Below the pieces are notes generated by a model. That model did no database searches and was not told the origin of the DNA. It worked only from the letters and a program-made list of their open reading frames with translations. The position numbers were made by a program, and so were the translations under genes. 64,000 nt of DNA. Origin: Geobacteraceae bacterium (GTDB lineage: Bacteria; Desulfobacterota; Desulfuromonadia; Geobacterales; Geobacteraceae). Each line of letters opens with the position of its first letter. Position 1 is the stretch's first letter. Shown here piece after piece: positions 36,532-44,594 of the stretch. The DNA lies in assembly GCA_009773645.1 (NCBI GenBank), contig WSYB01000011.1, forward strand, positions 1-64,000. The letters run 5' to 3'.

Positions 36532-36592
36532 TGTAGGGGCGGCCCTGTGTGGCCGCCCGAAGAAGGGCAACCACACAGGGTTGCCCCTACAC
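36532..36592. repeat. Double-hairpin intergenic repeat, copy 2
   Basis: TGTAGGGGCGGCCC...GGCCGCCC then GGGCAACC...GGGTTGCCCCTACA. Same plan as 6834-6906. It separates ligD-ligase from the polymerase gene. Confidence 0.8.
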
Positions 36593-36616
36593 GGAAAAAT
36601 TCCGGCAATTTTCCTG

Positions 36617-37522
36617 TTATAGATGAGGCAGCCTCTGCTTTTTCACCAGCACCTCCCGAAACAGGTCACCCATTGTCTCGGCCCTGTGAATAGCCTCCGC
36701 ATGGATGATCTGAAACTTTTCCGGATCGCGCCGGCCGGCCAGATTCTCCAGTTCCCCCCAGGCAAGGGGAAACGAAACGGTCGGTTTCTCCCGGGCCCGC
36801 AGGGAATAAACGCAGATCATCGTCTTCGAAGCGTCGTTCTGGGACCAGTTGATAAAAACCTTTGCCTTCCGGTGCTCCTTCGCCATTTTTGCGGTCACCA
36901 GGTCCGGATAGTTTTTCTGCATGATCACTGCCACGGCTTTTGAAAATGTCTTGGTGTCCTCAAAGGTCGTCTCCTTGCAGTTCAGGGGGACGTATACATG
37001 GAGTCCCTTCTGGCCCGAGGTTTTTACATAGGTTGTGAGCCGCAACCGGGAGAGCAGGTCCCGGAGTATCAGCGCAACCCGGGCACAATGCAGAATGTCT
37101 GCCTGCTCGCCGGGGTCCAGATCGAAGACCAGGGAATCGGGCGTTTCCGGGGAACCGGCCCTGGCCAGAGGCACGTGGAGTTCGAGGGACGCGAGGTTCG
37201 CCACCCATATCAGCGTTTCCAGATCGTTGACCAGGCAGACCGTCATCCGCTCTCCGTTATCCCCACGAATCTCGGCCGTTTTCGCCCAGGCCGGATGGTG
37301 CGAAGGACAACGCTTCTCGAAAAAGAACGCCTTTTCCACCCCTTCGGGATAGCGCTTCAGGGTCAATGCCCGGTCCTGCAGATGGGGGAGGATGAACCCT
37401 GCGATCCGGCCGTAGTATTCCAGGACGTGGGCCTTCGTGAAACCATAGGAGGGGTAGAGGTCCTTTTCAAGGTTCGACAGGGAGAGTCTTCTCTCGGCGA
37501 TTTCGACTACTTTCCGGCTCAC
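36617..37522 (-). CDS. ligD-pol: LigD-type primase-polymerase (NHEJ polymerase)
   Basis: 301 aa stand-alone version of the LigD polymerase domain. Motifs: LSNLEKDLYPSYGFTKAHVL, catalytic LVFDLDPGEQ, and TSGQKGLHVYVPL. Fills and extends ends during end joining, often with ribonucleotides. Overlaps the upstream ku gene by 4 bp, so it is in the same operon. Confidence 0.92.
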   Translation of the reverse strand: MSRKVVEIAERRLSLSNLEKDLYPSYGFTKAHVLEYYGRIAGFILPHLQDRALTLKRYPEGVEKAFFFEKRCPSHHPAWAKTAEIRGDNGERMTVCLVNDLETLIWVANLASLELHVPLARAGSPETPDSLVFDLDPGEQADILHCARVALILRDLLSRLRLTTYVKTSGQKGLHVYVPLNCKETTFEDTKTFSKAVAVIMQKNYPDLVTAKMAKEHRKAKVFINWSQNDASKTMICVYSLRAREKPTVSFPLAWGELENLAGRRDPEKFQIIHAEAIHRAETMGDLFREVLVKKQRLPHL

Positions 37523-38304
37523 CGGCTCTTCTTCACCTGGCGCATGATCTCCTCCAGCGCGGCGATCAGATCGGCCGGACCTTCTCCCTCTTCTTCCGCT
37601 ATTTCAGGCGCCTCCACGGTCGCTTCTTCCTTTGCCTTCTTCTTCAGGAGATCCACGATCTTTTCCCGGCGCTCGTCCGCGTATTTTTCCGGGTTGAAGT
37701 CTGCCATCATTTCCTTGATACTTTTCTTCATGCGGCTTTTCTCCGCGGCGTCGATCTTTCCTTCCTGCGGTGAGACGTCTTCATCGGGGAGTATTTCCTC
37801 GCTGTAATGGAGGGTGGTCAGGGTCAGCGCTCCCTCCGTGCTCTTGACCGCCACGAGATACTCACGCTCGGCCAGCACGAATTTTGCGAGGCCGGCCTTG
37901 TTTGTCCGGCGCATCACCTCGACCAGCAGCCGATAGGATTTTTCGCCCCCTTTCAATGGAACGAGATAATACGGATGATCAAAATAGATCGAATCCACTT
38001 CCGCCATGTCGATGAACTCGACGATCTCGATCGTGCGGCTCCGTTCGGGCGACACGGATTCCAATTCCTCGTCCGTTATCGGTATGTATCTGTCGGGCCC
38101 GATTTCGTATCCCCTGATGATCTCATCGGGGGGGACCATCGTTTCCTGCTCCGGACAGAACATTCTTCTCGCGAGGGGAGAGTAATCCTTGCTGTGGAGC
38201 AGGCGGAAAGAGACACGGCCGGGCGCTATGGCCTTAACCAGCTGAACCGGAATCGCCACCAGGCTGAAACTGATCGTACCGCTCCAAATTCCCTGCACAG
38301 CCAT
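37519..38304 (-). CDS. ku: Ku protein 1
   Basis: 261 aa. Binds DNA ends and recruits LigD. MAVQGIWSGTISFSLVAIPV is the canonical opening. EIVEFIDMAEVDSIYFDHPY and the Ku core follow. The C-terminal tail is Lys/Glu-rich (KKKAKEEATVEAPEIAEEEG). First gene of the pair with the polymerase. Confidence 0.95.
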   Translation of the reverse strand: MAVQGIWSGTISFSLVAIPVQLVKAIAPGRVSFRLLHSKDYSPLARRMFCPEQETMVPPDEIIRGYEIGPDRYIPITDEELESVSPERSRTIEIVEFIDMAEVDSIYFDHPYYLVPLKGGEKSYRLLVEVMRRTNKAGLAKFVLAEREYLVAVKSTEGALTLTTLHYSEEILPDEDVSPQEGKIDAAEKSRMKKSIKEMMADFNPEKYADERREKIVDLLKKKAKEEATVEAPEIAEEEGEGPADLIAALEEIMRQVKKSR

Positions 38305-38321
38305 TTCAATCCTCCCAGAGC

Positions 38322-38392
38322 AGGTGCTAGGCTCTGGGCACTGGGTTAAACGCCCGAAGTTTACCCCAGCGCCTCGTGCCTAGCGCCTCGTG
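38322..38392. repeat. Imperfect hairpin between the two ku genes
   Basis: GTGCTAGGCTCTGGGCACTGG pairs imperfectly with CCAGCGCCTCGTGCCTAGC across a short loop. AGCGCCTCGTGCCT is also tandemly duplicated. Possible terminator or attenuator. Confidence 0.6.
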
Positions 38393-38400
38393 CCTGTCTT

Positions 38401-39171
38401 TTAAGCGACCTTCTTCAAACTCGCTTCAAGAGCCTGAAGCAGCTGGTCCGATGCCGTCGGTTTCAAGAGCCTCGGGCGCAGGACCGCGATTTTTTCTCCG
38501 CGGGCTTTTTTCTCGATCAGCTTTTGCAGCTTTTTCTGATGTTCGTTTTCGAATTTCTGTGGCTGAAAAGGAGCGGTCAATTGATTGATCAAATCGCTCC
38601 CGATTTTCAGTTCTCTTTCGGACATGGGAATTTCTTGAAGTTTGAGAGATTTTACCGGGATCACTTCGTCGGCATACCGCAGAGTGCTCAGGCGAAGAAT
38701 CTTTCCGCTTGCCTGCAAGGACCCGAGATAGGACCGCTTTCTCATGGTCCAGGTGCAGATGCCTTCTGCATCCATCTCCTGCAAAGCCGCGACCAGCGAG
38801 TTATAGCCTTCCGTGTATGTATCCGGCTCCAGGTAGTAGACGTGACCAAGGAAGATGGGATCGATCTGTCCGGTCTTGACGAATTCGTGGACTTCGATCA
38901 TCCGGCTGCCTTCAGGAGCGGTTTGTTCGAGTTCCGCCGGATCGACGAGGATATATTTCCCGTCCTCCACTTCAAACCCCTTGGTCTGTGCTTCCGTCGG
39001 CACCGGTTTCTTTTCATATGCACAGATCATCTGTTGGCGCAATTTCACCTGATCACGCCTGTGCAGGAGGTGAAACTGAATCCGCTCTTCCTTGATCGCG
39101 GCATGCAGCTTCACGGGCACATTCGTATCCCCGAAATGGATAGATCCTTTCCAGATAGTTCCTCCCGCCAT
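38401..39171 (-). CDS. ku: Ku protein 2
   Basis: 256 aa. Second, diverged Ku: MAGGTIWKGSIHFGDTNVPV, MIEVHEFVKTGQIDPIFLGH. The C-terminus has a basic helix (NEHQKKLQKLIEKKARGEKI) and a leucine-rich end. Two Ku proteins can form hetero- or homodimers. Same direction as ku1, about 97 nt upstream of it. Confidence 0.93.
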   Translation of the reverse strand: MAGGTIWKGSIHFGDTNVPVKLHAAIKEERIQFHLLHRRDQVKLRQQMICAYEKKPVPTEAQTKGFEVEDGKYILVDPAELEQTAPEGSRMIEVHEFVKTGQIDPIFLGHVYYLEPDTYTEGYNSLVAALQEMDAEGICTWTMRKRSYLGSLQASGKILRLSTLRYADEVIPVKSLKLQEIPMSERELKIGSDLINQLTAPFQPQKFENEHQKKLQKLIEKKARGEKIAVLRPRLLKPTASDQLLQALEASLKKVA

Positions 39172-39335
39172 TGAAAATCCTCCGCAGTTCCATTAAGACC
39201 GGGACGTTTGTTTCATCTTTTATGGGCATCGCCTACAAGAGAAGTATCGCACAAAATCTCCCGCTGTCACGTTTCCCCTCCCTTATCATCGCTTCCTTTT
39301 GATTCCGATGCTAATGCCCGGTAGGTGCTCCCGGC

Positions 39336-39431
39336 AATGCTGTAAATCTATTACACAACACTTTCGCGCGAAGTCAACCGAGGCCGGAATTCGTCGTCAA
39401 TGCTGAACTCAATGGTGTAAGATGGCGATTT
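39336..39431. repeat. About 95-bp dispersed repeat, copy 2
   Basis: Near-identical to 25000-25094. It lies in the 320-bp gap between ku2 and the aldo/keto reductase. The remaining 39172-39335 shows no gene. Confidence 0.85.
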
Positions 39432-39492
39432 CCATCCGACGTGGTAAAATCAGTGATCTGATAATCGGAATAATTACTGGTATAATTTTCCC

Positions 39493-40326
39493 ATGGACAT
39501 TCCGAAACGAACTCTCGGCAGGACGGGGGTGGAGGTGACCGTCCTCGGCCTCGGCGGAGAGGGGATTCTCCGCACCTATGGAAATGACGGGGAAGCGTAC
39601 GCGCTTATCAACCGGGCGCTTGACCTCGGCATCACGTATTGTGAATCGGCCCGGGCCTACGCCGGGAGCGAAACGTACTACGGAAAGGCCCTGCAGGAGC
39701 GGCGGAAAGATGTTTTCCTGACGAGCAAGTCCCACGCCCGGAACAAGAGGGGCGCACTGGCACATCTCCACGAGACGCTCCGGAACATGAATACCGATCA
39801 CCTCGACCTCTGGCAGGTGCACGATGTCCGGACCATAGATGATATCGCGGAGATATTCGGACCGGACGGCGCCATCGAGGCGTTCGTCGAGGCGAAAGAG
39901 GGGGGGCTTGCGCGGTTCATCGGCATCACCGGCCATCACGACCCCTTCATCATCCGCACCTGCATCGAACGGTTCGATTTCGACACGGTGCTCCTCCCTG
40001 TCAATCCGGCTGAGCCGGCGCATCAGAGCTTTCTTGCGCACGTGGTCCCGCTGGCGCAGGAAAGGAATATGGGGATCGTGGGGATGAAGGTCTACTTCCG
40101 CGGCTTCGCCGCCAGGATACCCGGTTTCACGGGGATGGAGCCGTTCCTCCGCTTTGCCCTCTCCCAGCCCGTCACCAACATCGTCATCGGCTGCGACGAT
40201 ATCCCACAGCTCGAGGAGAACGTGCGGTATGCCGGTTCCTTTGAACCCATGGCGCCTGACGAGATGGCGCAACTGGTCCGCACCGTCTCCCCCTTCGCCC
40301 GGCAGCTCATGTACTACAAGCCGTAG
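39493..40326 (+). CDS. Aldo/keto reductase
   Basis: 277 aa. TIM-barrel oxidoreductase: MDIPKRTLGRTGVEVTVLGLG, CESARAYAGSETYYGKAL, KSHARNKRG and DLWQVHDV provide the expected tetrad positions. Probably NADP(H)-dependent; substrate unknown. ATG 39493 has no strong Shine-Dalgarno. Confidence 0.88.
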   Translation: MDIPKRTLGRTGVEVTVLGLGGEGILRTYGNDGEAYALINRALDLGITYCESARAYAGSETYYGKALQERRKDVFLTSKSHARNKRGALAHLHETLRNMNTDHLDLWQVHDVRTIDDIAEIFGPDGAIEAFVEAKEGGLARFIGITGHHDPFIIRTCIERFDFDTVLLPVNPAEPAHQSFLAHVVPLAQERNMGIVGMKVYFRGFAARIPGFTGMEPFLRFALSQPVTNIVIGCDDIPQLEENVRYAGSFEPMAPDEMAQLVRTVSPFARQLMYYKP

Positions 40327-40353
40327 GTTAATAGAACTTCTCTCGACGGTCTG

Positions 40354-41151
40354 TCATGTGAGGCGATTGCAGGATGTGCTCTGAGGTCGGTAGAAGGCAA
40401 CGGCATTCCCATAGAGAACTTTTCGCGCCATTTCTTCCCCCAAAGCTTCAGTCACCAATTTCAGGTCATCATCGGTGTAGGGCCTGGGGGCGCGGGTAGA
40501 GGGGAGGTCGGTGCCGAACATCAAGGCGTCCGGATTGACAGCGCAAATGTTCCGTAACGCGCCCGGCACCTCAAAGTCCACCCGGCCAAAGCCGGTTGCC
40601 TTGACGTGCACGCCGCGCTCAACCAGCGCAAGGAGGGAGGCAAAGCCGTCTTTGGAGAGCCCAAGATGGTCGATGCTGACGGCGGGAAGCTTGACCAGAG
40701 TGTTGTGCAGATCGGGGAGATCTCTGGAATCTACGTACAGCTCCACATGCCAGCGGGCAAGGTCGTAAATCCGCATGGCCAGAGTTTCCAGATTCTCCAC
40801 CTTCTCGGAACCGCCGCGCTTGAGATTGAAGCGGATGGCCCGAACCCCCAGCTCGTTCAGCCTCAGCAGCTCTTCATCGGAGACCGAGGCAGGCAATTGG
40901 GTCACCCCCACAAAGCTGGGGCCAAGCTTTTGCAGGGCATCTGTCAAATAGGACTGATCCAATGACTGGAAGGAGCCGGAGACAATTGCCCCGCCCGCCA
41001 GTGGAAAGCTTTTGGTGCGCTCCAGATAATCTTCGCAGGTAAAATCATCGGGAAGGAAGCCGTTATTGGGGACAAGGGGGAAGCGTTTGTCGATAATATG
41101 GAAATGGCTGTCAAAAACTTTGCAGGACACCGGCTTGTTCTTTAATGACAT
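40354..41151 (-). CDS. Amidohydrolase family protein
   Basis: 265 aa from ATG 41151, which follows AGGGAGAA. TIM-barrel metal hydrolase with FDSHFHIID (H-x-H metal site) and a C-terminal FGTDLPSTRAPRPY. Resembles the 2-pyrone-dicarboxylate-lactonase-like group. Substrate not predictable. Confidence 0.85.
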   Translation of the reverse strand: MSLKNKPVSCKVFDSHFHIIDKRFPLVPNNGFLPDDFTCEDYLERTKSFPLAGGAIVSGSFQSLDQSYLTDALQKLGPSFVGVTQLPASVSDEELLRLNELGVRAIRFNLKRGGSEKVENLETLAMRIYDLARWHVELYVDSRDLPDLHNTLVKLPAVSIDHLGLSKDGFASLLALVERGVHVKATGFGRVDFEVPGALRNICAVNPDALMFGTDLPSTRAPRPYTDDDLKLVTEALGEEMARKVLYGNAVAFYRPQSTSCNRLT

Positions 41152-41334
41152 GGTGCATTCTCCCTGGATGGAATCAACGGCTGGTGTGACCGGGCTCACC
41201 GGCAAAAAGCACCCTAGCAGGAAGAAAGGAAAACCTACTAGGGCAAAATGAGAGTCTTTCGGCTCTCAAACTCTTATTTTCTTTTGATTTTATTATACCG
41301 CGCTTCGGCCTAAATAGTGAGGTTCATTTTTTTA

Positions 41335-41363
41335 TTGACATGGAACAGATAGCCGTGTTAAAA
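41335..41363 (+). promoter_or_regulatory. Promoter of the tRNA pair
   Basis: TTGACA (41335-41340), 17-bp spacer, TTAAAA (41358-41363), 15 nt upstream of the first tRNA. Confidence 0.7.
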
Positions 41364-41378
41364 GTTGTCTTCTGTTGA

Positions 41379-41455
<77 letters not shown>

Positions 41456-41523
41456 AAAAATCCAGCCTCTTTGGTCACGCCAAGGAGGTTTTTTGTATCA
41501 CTTCACAGACCATGTACAGGTTC

Positions 41524-41600
41524 GGCGGCGTAGCTCAGCTGGTTAGAGCACACGGCTCATATCCGTGATGTCCGGGGTTCAAGTCCCTGCACCGCCACCA
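41524..41600 (+). tRNA. tRNA with CAT anticodon (elongator Met, or Ile2)
   Basis: 77 nt with encoded CCA. Acceptor GGCGGCG, anticodon loop CTCATAT. No initiator features. The anticodon stem ACGG/CCGT and D-loop GGTTAGAGC fit elongator Met, though Ile-CAT (lysidine-modified) cannot be excluded. Its 3' CCACCA starts the left island repeat. Confidence 0.9.
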
Positions 41601-41780
41601 TTTAATAGTCCGGCACCGTCCGGATGAGTCAAAAAAGCCCTGAGAAATCAGGGCTTTTTCTTTTTGTTATCCTGGCGGTCCTATCCAGACCGGCACACGT
41701 TGCAAAGGGTAGCAGCGGCGAACAGTCCCACGCTGTAAAATCTGGGGGCGAATCGGGAAGGTGACTTCTCGCGGGGGTCA
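41596..41780 (+). repeat. 185-bp direct repeat, left island boundary
   Basis: Begins at the 3' CACCA of the tRNA and runs through CCGGCACCGTCCGG, a GCCCTGA/TCAGGGC terminator and GTAGCAGCGGCGAACAGTCC to CGCGGGGGTCA. It matches 54031-54215 without net length change. Probably attL of an integrated island. The next 300 bases to 42083 hold no gene I can support. Confidence 0.85.
41631..41660 (+). terminator. Terminator of the tRNA operon
   Basis: AAAAAAGCCCTGA, loop GAAA, TCAGGGCTTTTTC: a perfect stem with T-run just after the tRNA pair, contained in the repeat. Confidence 0.85.
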
Positions 41781-42083
41781 ATGACCATCGGCCACGGCAG
41801 CTCAGGCTGACCGTATGGCAATCTAAAGCGACGAGAAATCAGCAGTATTATTCCTGGCCTCCTTAATGGGGGCCTTTTTCGTTTCCGACGCAATGGTGCC
41901 ATTCAAGGTGGCATTTTATCATCCATCAATGGTGTTTGTTGGGATACCAATGATGCGTCATTTTGCAGACGCCTTATATTTGGCGACAAAAATGCCGCCA
42001 TAATCGGTTATATTCCTGACAATCGGCTAAACTGCACCATTTTAGCATCCGATTTCCACCCGTAACATCACATGGAGAGTTTC

Positions 42084-42231
42084 ATGCTGGTTCGTCCCTT
42101 TTCCGACATCCACGCCGAATTCTGGCAGCCCAACAAGATTCCCAGCATTCTGGAAAAGGTGGTTCGGTTACAAGGATGTGGAGGTGAATCCTCAGTACGA
42201 TAATAGCCTGGTCATTGAACTGGAACTGTGA
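42084..42231 (+). pseudogene. Metallophosphoesterase-like remnant
   Basis: ATG 42084 with GGAGAG upstream encodes MLVRPFSDIHAEFW, the opening of small metallophosphoesterases (D-x-H). After about 30 codons the frame breaks. A second frame reads NPQYDNSLVIELEL to a stop at 42231, like a C-terminal end. It looks like an internally deleted gene. Family from a short motif only. Confidence 0.5.
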
Positions 42232-42324
42232 TCGTTCCAGCATTCTGTCGGTGTTCGAGTACAGCAAGCTTGCCGTAGCTATCGGCTCATCATGCGATAC
42301 ATCGCGACAGCCCTAACGACAGGG

Positions 42325-42368
42325 TTCGCGACGATTGACGACAAAATAACTTGCAATTCGCGACGATT
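42325..42368. promoter_or_regulatory. Direct repeat pair, candidate operator
   Basis: TTCGCGACGATT at 42325-42336 and again at 42357-42368, 32 bp apart (about three helical turns), followed by an inverted GTCGCGATTC near 42388. They lie directly upstream of the Fic-like gene, which starts with a winged-helix-like domain that could bind here. Confidence 0.6.
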
Positions 42369-42419
42369 AGCGACATCATGTGTGTCGCGATTCATCAATA
42401 TCAAGAGCGAGACCAGGAC

Positions 42420-43820
42420 ATGACTGTTACATTGCTGTCTCCCCAACAAGAAGAGATCCTTGCTCTCCTGGCCCGTCACCCTGATGGACTTAACAGTGAG
42501 AGCATTCGTAATGAACTGAGTAACCCTCCGCACCTGCGTACGGTACAGCGCTGGCTTGCCGAACTGGCGGCAAAGCGGCATATTGCTGCTATCGGCAAAG
42601 GCAAAGCGACGATCTACCGGCTGCTCGCGCCAATTGACATCCGAGTGGTGTCACCCGAATCGGAAGCACCTGGTGCGGAAGAGACCTACGAAACGTACAT
42701 TCCGCTCTCCGAAGAGGGCCGCGAGATATTCTCCCAGGTTCGCCGCCCCCGGGGAGCGCGAACCCCTGTCGGTTATGAGCGCTCATTCCTCGATGCCTAT
42801 ATTCCCAACACAACATGGTATCTGGGTGAGATGACCCGCAAACACCTGCATCGCATTGGTGATACCGGAGAGTTCGAAAAACCTGCTGGGACCTATGGCC
42901 GGGCCATACTCAACCGGCTGCTGATCGATCTTTCGTGGGCATCCAGCCGTCTGGAGGGGAACACCTATTCCCGCATCGACACGCAAAACCTGATCGAGTT
43001 TGGCCGTTATGCGGAAGGGAAGGACGCCCAGGAAGCGCAGATGATCCTCAATCACAAGACGGCTATTGAGCTTTTGCTTGATGAAGCGGAATCTGTCGGG
43101 TTTGATACGCATACCTTCCTCAGTCTGCACGGTCTATTATCGGAAAACCTGATGCCCGACCCTGACGCCAGCGGACGCCTGCGGTCCCGGCCTGTCCAGA
43201 TCGGCGGCTCTGTTTTTGTGCCGCTTGCAGTTCCACAGCTTATCGAGGAGTGTTTCCAAGATATCCTCAGAAAAGCTTCTGAAATCGAAGACCCCTTTGA
43301 GCAGGCGTTTTTCATCCTGGTACATATTCCGTATCTGCAGCCGTTTGAGGACGTGAACAAGCGGGTTTCCCGACTCGGGGCCAATATCCCGCTGATAAAG
43401 CATAACCTCTCACCGTTAACATTCATCGATGTGCCGGATCGGGCCTACATCGACGCTATGCTGGGCGTGTACGAGATGAACCGGGTCGAACTGCTCCGGG
43501 ACCTGTTTGTCTGGGCCTATGAACGATCTACCAGGGAATATGTCCTGGTCAGCAAAAGCCTGGCGGAGCCTGATCCTATTCGGCTCCGCTATCGCCTGCA
43601 ATTACACGAACTGGTGGCTGATATCGTTCGCAACAAGCGGCCGGATATTCTGCTGACAATTGAACAGTTCGCAGAGAAGCGCATCGACGAGCAAAATCGC
43701 TCCGCCTTTGTCGAAATGGTACAGGATGAAATCAAGCGTCTGCACCCAGGAATAATTGCCCGCTATCGCTTGCGTCCTGCAGAATTTGCCGCATGGCAGG
43801 AGGCGAGAAAGCTGAAGTGA
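42420..43820 (+). CDS. Fic/DOC family protein with degenerate catalytic motif
   Basis: 466 aa from ATG 42420. N-terminal winged helix (PQQEEILALLARHPDGLNSE, LRTVQRWLAELAAKRHI). A Fic domain follows with inhibitory helix SSRLEGNTYS. The usual HPFx[DE]GNGR loop is replaced by LQPFEDVNKRVSRL: catalytic His is Gln and GNGR is VNKR. Canonical AMPylation is doubtful; related DVNKR-type Fic proteins exist. It opens the island and is probably self-regulated through the repeats upstream. Confidence 0.8.
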   Translation: MTVTLLSPQQEEILALLARHPDGLNSESIRNELSNPPHLRTVQRWLAELAAKRHIAAIGKGKATIYRLLAPIDIRVVSPESEAPGAEETYETYIPLSEEGREIFSQVRRPRGARTPVGYERSFLDAYIPNTTWYLGEMTRKHLHRIGDTGEFEKPAGTYGRAILNRLLIDLSWASSRLEGNTYSRIDTQNLIEFGRYAEGKDAQEAQMILNHKTAIELLLDEAESVGFDTHTFLSLHGLLSENLMPDPDASGRLRSRPVQIGGSVFVPLAVPQLIEECFQDILRKASEIEDPFEQAFFILVHIPYLQPFEDVNKRVSRLGANIPLIKHNLSPLTFIDVPDRAYIDAMLGVYEMNRVELLRDLFVWAYERSTREYVLVSKSLAEPDPIRLRYRLQLHELVADIVRNKRPDILLTIEQFAEKRIDEQNRSAFVEMVQDEIKRLHPGIIARYRLRPAEFAAWQEARKLK

Positions 43821-43906
43821 TCTATGATTGGAAACTATTTGATAATACAGATGAATTTACCTAGGGCGCTTACATGAGTGAAGAGGCAAAGAAGCTTCTT
43901 GCGTTG

Positions 43907-44040
43907 TGAAAGGTAGCAGCGGCGAACAGTCCCACGCTGTAAAATCTGGGGGCGAATCGGGAAGGTGACTTCTCGCGGTGGTGAATGACCATCGGCCACG
44001 GCAGCAAAAGCTGACCGTCAGGAAATCTAAAGTAGCGCGA
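43907..44040 (+). repeat. Internal partial copy of the island repeat
   Basis: GTAGCAGCGGCGAACAGTCC through GACCATCGGCCACGGCAGC, then CTAAAGTAGCG. Matches 41699-41830 and the right part of 54140-54215. Same orientation as the flanking copies. The 590 bases between the Fic gene and 44412 hold only this repeat and two terminators. Confidence 0.8.
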
Positions 44041-44099
44041 ACCCTGGCAGTCCAAGTAGAACAATCAAAACAGCAACATTTCAGTTACCCATGATGTCA

Positions 44100-44126
44100 C
44101 CAAAAGCCTCCCCATAAAGGAGGCTT
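44100..44126 (+). terminator. Terminator-like hairpin
   Basis: AAAGCCTCC / GGAGGCTTTTC stem and T-run. It sits between inverted 12-mers CCCATGATGTCA (44088) and TGACATCATGGG (44176). Confidence 0.7.
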
Positions 44127-44277
44127 TTCTTTTCCCTTTCCTGGTCCCCGGCTCCCGATGCATGGCCTTTCCCGTTGACATCATGGGCAAAAAGGTGTAT
44201 TAAACCTGCGTAATATTGCGGTGTTGTGGAGTAGTTGATTATGGAGTGCAAACGCCGAGCGAAAATAAAGAATAGCC

Positions 44278-44316
44278 AAAGCCGCCTTTGCCAGCATGGT
44301 GCTGAAGGCGGCTTTT
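44278..44316 (+). terminator. Terminator-like hairpin
   Basis: AAAGCCGCCTT pairs with AAGGCGGCTTTT across a 16-nt loop. Confidence 0.6.
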
Positions 44317-44429
44317 GAGTTTGTGCGGGTAGGCATTGGAGGGGCCAGAGTTGCAAGGCCAGTGCTCGCCCTAGATATCCTACTCTGGAAGCGACATATT
44401 CTGTCACAGGATTGTGGTACGGAGATGGA

Positions 44430-44594
44430 ATGGAGATTCCTGCCCAGTACAGAGGCCGCGAACAAGCGTACTTTAAGCACTGCCTTCTGGAGGCATACCT
44501 GGAACGCCTGTTCATGATTGTCGGCCAGCACCAGCGAACCATCTGCTACGTGGACTGCTTTGCCGGGCCGTGGAGTTTTAGGGTACAACAATGA
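44430..44594 (+). pseudogene. Truncated three-Cys-motif partner protein (TcmP) N-terminus
   Basis: About 54 aa: MEIPAQYRGREQAYFKHCLL and ICYVDCFAGPW are typical of the TcmP N-terminus, a family of several hundred residues. The frame then reads SFRVQQ and stops, overlapping the next start by 4 bp. Most of the gene has been deleted, leaving the stub fused to the upstream edge of the DUF5131 gene. Confidence 0.75.

Noticed and set aside
41681-41902. 73-aa minus-strand frame called as a gene
   Set aside because: Lies within a multi-copy repeat and has no ribosome site; reported only as a curiosity.
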